This document shows, piece after piece, positions 6,603 through 8,068 of a stretch of DNA of 8,068 nucleotides. Below the pieces are notes generated by a model. The model was not told the origin of the DNA. It saw only the letters and a program-made list of their open reading frames with translations, and did not search any database. The translations under genes were made by a program, and so were the position numbers. Where the stretch lies: the NCBI GenBank assembly GCA_003567835.1, contig PWYO01000158.1:1-8068 (forward strand), written 5' to 3'. This DNA is from Actinomycetota bacterium (GTDB taxonomy: Bacteria; Actinomycetota; Humimicrobiia; Humimicrobiales; Humimicrobiaceae). Each line of letters opens with the position of its first letter. Positions within the stretch are counted from its first letter, which is position 1.

Positions 6603-6824
6603 TCAAGGGTGTTATTGCCCCTTTGGGGCAGCAACAGCCTATGTCTGGCTGCAGCATGCAAACCATTGGGAAGCCGGTTGTATGGAAAACCGGCTTCCCG
6701 GAAAAAACTTTAGTCCAGACTGTGGACATAAGCAATTCCTGCCTTCTTTTCAATTTTTATCAAAACCAATGGATGCCAGGCTTGTCTTTGCTCCAATGGT
6801 TTAAAACCGTATACAATCCATAGC
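6603..6824 (+). other. Intergenic region with three successive hairpins
   Basis: No credible gene lies here; short + strand frames lack protein-like composition. Hairpin 1 is TGCCCC-TTT-GGGGCA (6616-6630), extendable by GTT/AAC. Hairpin 2 is CAGCC-7 nt-GGCTG (6635-6651). Hairpin 3 is a perfect 12-bp stem GGGAAGCCGGTT / AACCGGCTTCCC (6668-6679 and 6688-6699) with an 8-nt loop. None is followed by a T run, so they are not standard intrinsic terminators. A weak promoter-like pair for the phosphatase gene is TTTGCT (6787-6792) and TATACA (6810-6815), 17 bp apart. Confidence 0.55.
6668..6699. repeat. Perfect 12-bp inverted repeat (hairpin)
   Basis: GGGAAGCCGGTT at 6668-6679 and its exact complement AACCGGCTTCCC at 6688-6699, loop GTATGGAA. 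The downstream bases are GGAAAAAACTTT, so the expected U tract is missing on the + strand, and the minus strand does not have one either. It could be a rho-assisted end, an RNA-stabilising 3' structure, or a copy of a dispersed palindrome. Confidence 0.75.
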
Positions 6825-6830
6825 AAAGGA
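6825..6830 (+). promoter_or_regulatory. Ribosome binding site deciding the phosphatase start
   Basis: AAAGGA at 6825-6830 is 5 nt before ATG 6836. The earlier in-frame ATG at 6830 overlaps the last base of this site and could not use it, so the start at 6836 is preferred. Confidence 0.65.
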
Positions 6831-6835
6831 TGACC

Positions 6836-7378
6836 ATGGTGCATAAAGCGGTGTTTTTAGACCGGGACGGTACCATCAATGAAGACATCGGTGACCTGTA
6901 TACAGCACAAAAGCTCATTTTAATCCCCGGTGCCATTGCAGCCTTGCGCTATTTTGCCCAACATTTTCTGTTGTTTATGGTCACCAATCAGGCTGCCATC
7001 GGCAGCGGGATCTACACCAAACAGCAGTTTGCCCAATTTACCCGGCATTATCTGGATGTACTGGCCCGGCAAGGCATACAAATCCAGAAGGTCTACTGCT
7101 GCCCCCACCGGCCGCAGGATGCATGCCTTTGCAGAAAACCCAGCCCCTATTTTATCCACAAAGCCCAAAAAGAATTTGATCTCGATTTGAAGCATTCATT
7201 CTTTATTGGCGATCATCCCAGCGATATGGAGGCGGGGATCCGGGCCGGGCTCAAAAGCATCTATGTTTTGACCGGGCACGGGCACAAACACCGCAAGGAT
7301 ATTCCAGCAAACACCCGCTTTGTAGCCAGGGACCTTGCCCATGCTGCCCAATGGGTCCAACAGCTCGCCCGGCCTTAA
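6836..7378 (+). CDS. gmhB: HAD phosphatase, GmhB/HisB-N type (heptose 1,7-bisphosphate 7-phosphatase-like)
   Basis: A 180-residue cytoplasmic HAD-superfamily phosphatase. Motif I is FLDRDGT with nucleophile D9 and acid/base D11. Motif II is VTNQAAIG with T50, motif III lysine is K101 in CRKP, and motif IV is GDHPSD with D126 and D130. The zinc loop typical of GmhB is present as CPH (C89, H91) and CLC (C97, C99). Known relatives remove the 7-phosphate from D-glycero-D-manno-heptose 1,7-bisphosphate in ADP- or GDP-heptose synthesis for lipopolysaccharide or S-layer glycans; others act on histidinol phosphate or related sugars. The other heptose genes (gmhA, hldE/hddA) are not in the window, so the substrate is inferred. 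The length matches the family. The start at 6836 is set by the ribosome binding site; ATG 6830 would add two residues. Its stop overlaps that of the converging sugar transferase. Confidence 0.85.
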   Translation: MVHKAVFLDRDGTINEDIGDLYTAQKLILIPGAIAALRYFAQHFLLFMVTNQAAIGSGIYTKQQFAQFTRHYLDVLARQGIQIQKVYCCPHRPQDACLCRKPSPYFIHKAQKEFDLDLKHSFFIGDHPSDMEAGIRAGLKSIYVLTGHGHKHRKDIPANTRFVARDLAHAAQWVQQLARP

Positions 7379-7947
7379 TTGCTTCCCTTGCCGGTTAACA
7401 CCGCTTTTACGGTTACCAGCACGATTTTTAAGTCCAGCACAAATGACATATTTTGGACATAGGCTGCATCATATGCCACTTTCTGGGGTATGGACAGGCT
7501 GTCCCTGCCCGAGATCTGGGCAAGGCCGGTTACCCCCGGCCGAACCTTGTCTGCGCCCTTTTTTTTGCGGAGACCGATCAGTTCATCCTGATTGTACAGG
7601 GCGGGACGGGGACCCACAAAGCTCATATCCCCTTTCAGGATATTGGCAAGCTGGCAGATTTCATCCAGGCTCAGCCTCCTTAACCGGCTGCCCAGCCTGG
7701 TGTTCAGGTTTTCCTGGTCCTGGAGGGCATCGGTGGGGATATCCGGGGTTCCTTCTTTCATAGTCCTGAATTTGTAAATGGTAAAAAAGGTGCTGTCAAT
7801 GCCCACCCTTTTCTGGGAAAAGATGACTCTGCCCGGAGAATCGATGGCAATGGCCAGGGGGATCACCACCCACAAGGGGATAAATAATATAAAAAAAATG
7901 ATTGAAAAGAGGATATCCAAAAAGCGTTTGATATACCTGTATGCCAT
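7375..7947 (-). CDS. Polyprenyl-phosphate sugar-1-phosphate transferase (bacterial sugar transferase family)
   Basis: A membrane enzyme of 190 aa that starts assembly of a surface polysaccharide or glycan by moving a sugar-1-phosphate from a nucleotide sugar to undecaprenyl phosphate (WcaJ/PglC-like monotopic phosphoglycosyl transferase). One hydrophobic re-entrant helix is at about 10-35 after the basic KRFLD. Family motifs are DSPGRVIFSQKRVG (36-49), YKFRTM (58-63), the catalytic Asp-Glu pair D95-E96 in RLSLDE, KGDMSFVGPRP (105-115) and RPGVTGLAQISGR (136-148). It has the short catalytic-domain-only form, without the N-terminal multi-helix module. Start choice: ATG 7947 gives the usual MxYxxxKRxxD beginning and sits 1 nt after the stop of the upstream frame. 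ATG 7977 (200 aa) or TTG 7980 would add a hydrophilic head with no ribosome binding site at proper distance. The sugar cannot be told from sequence. Confidence 0.92.
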   Translation of the reverse strand: MAYRYIKRFLDILFSIIFFILFIPLWVVIPLAIAIDSPGRVIFSQKRVGIDSTFFTIYKFRTMKEGTPDIPTDALQDQENLNTRLGSRLRRLSLDEICQLANILKGDMSFVGPRPALYNQDELIGLRKKKGADKVRPGVTGLAQISGRDSLSIPQKVAYDAAYVQNMSFVLDLKIVLVTVKAVLTGKGSN

Positions 7948-7948
7948 C

Positions 7949-8068
7949 CTAATGTTTGGACCAAATCTTTTTTTCATCAAAATTGGGAATGACCTTTTTT
8001 AAGTCTTTAAAAAGGTGCTTATAATCATAAAGGGTGATTTCTTTTTCGATATTAAACAGCAGATTTAA
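7949..8068 (-). CDS. C-terminal fragment of an unidentified protein, cut by window edge
   Basis: On the minus strand the frame is open from the window edge to TAG (7951-7949), giving 39 codons. The peptide is mixed hydrophobic and charged, for example KHLFKDLKKVIPNFDEKKIW, and looks like a normal protein C-terminus. Its stop is followed after 1 nt by the preferred ATG of the sugar transferase, which supports a real gene in the same glycan operon. I do not recognise the family. The alternative is that this is chance open sequence upstream of the transferase. Confidence 0.5.
   Translation of the reverse strand, partial: LNLLFNIEKEITLYDYKHLFKDLKKVIPNFDEKKIWSKH

Noticed and set aside
6668..6712. 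Hairpin at 6668-6699 as the intrinsic terminator of the DUF4870 gene
   Set aside because: The stem is strong but is followed by GGAAAAAACTTT, not a T run, and the opposite strand also lacks one.

Overview
The window reads as ordinary chromosome from a bacterium, most likely a member of the Bacillota (clostridial or Negativicutes-like). This rests on the strong purine-rich Shine-Dalgarno sequences, several TTG/GTG starts, the paired short ChrA genes and the DUF4870 protein; the exact taxon cannot be read from the sequence. There are eight gene calls that are complete or nearly so, plus one gene fragment at the right edge and one gene cut at the left edge. I see no tRNA, rRNA, CRISPR array, insertion sequence or phage gene.

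Left block (1-3490, + strand): the C-terminal two thirds or so of a hydantoinase B/5-oxoprolinase-type subunit is followed after 14 nt by a 747-residue membrane diguanylate cyclase (signal peptide, 7TMR-DISM sensor, GAF, GGDEF with an I-site). The unit ends in a GC-rich two-stem hairpin with a run of seven T. A c-di-GMP sensor enzyme therefore appears to be co-transcribed with a catabolic amidohydrolase subunit.

Middle block (3526-5843, - strand): a secreted two-domain protein (two DUF4214 repeats, then an SGNH/GDSL hydrolase with all catalytic residues) has its own candidate promoter. Upstream of it lies a translationally coupled pair of half-size CHR-family (chromate-type) transporters with a 4-nt GTGA overlap.

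Divergent region 5844-6158 holds regulatory DNA: a hairpin leader in front of the transporter pair, a 20-bp block made only of G and C, and AT-rich promoter-like DNA in front of a DUF4870 membrane protein (6159-6602, TTG start fixed by a strong Shine-Dalgarno).

Right block (6603-8068): an intergenic stretch with three successive hairpins leads to a HAD phosphatase of the GmhB type (+ strand). It converges with a polyprenyl-phosphate sugar-phosphate transferase (- strand); the two stop codons share one TTAA. The transferase follows a further gene, cut by the window edge, whose stop codon lies 1 nt before my preferred start. Together with the secreted SGNH hydrolase, these two enzymes suggest that surface polysaccharide or glycan assembly is a theme of the neighbourhood, and the diguanylate cyclase would fit as its regulator. 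That link is inference. I did not find a clearly new system; the more unusual points are the domain combinations and the intergenic structures listed as findings.
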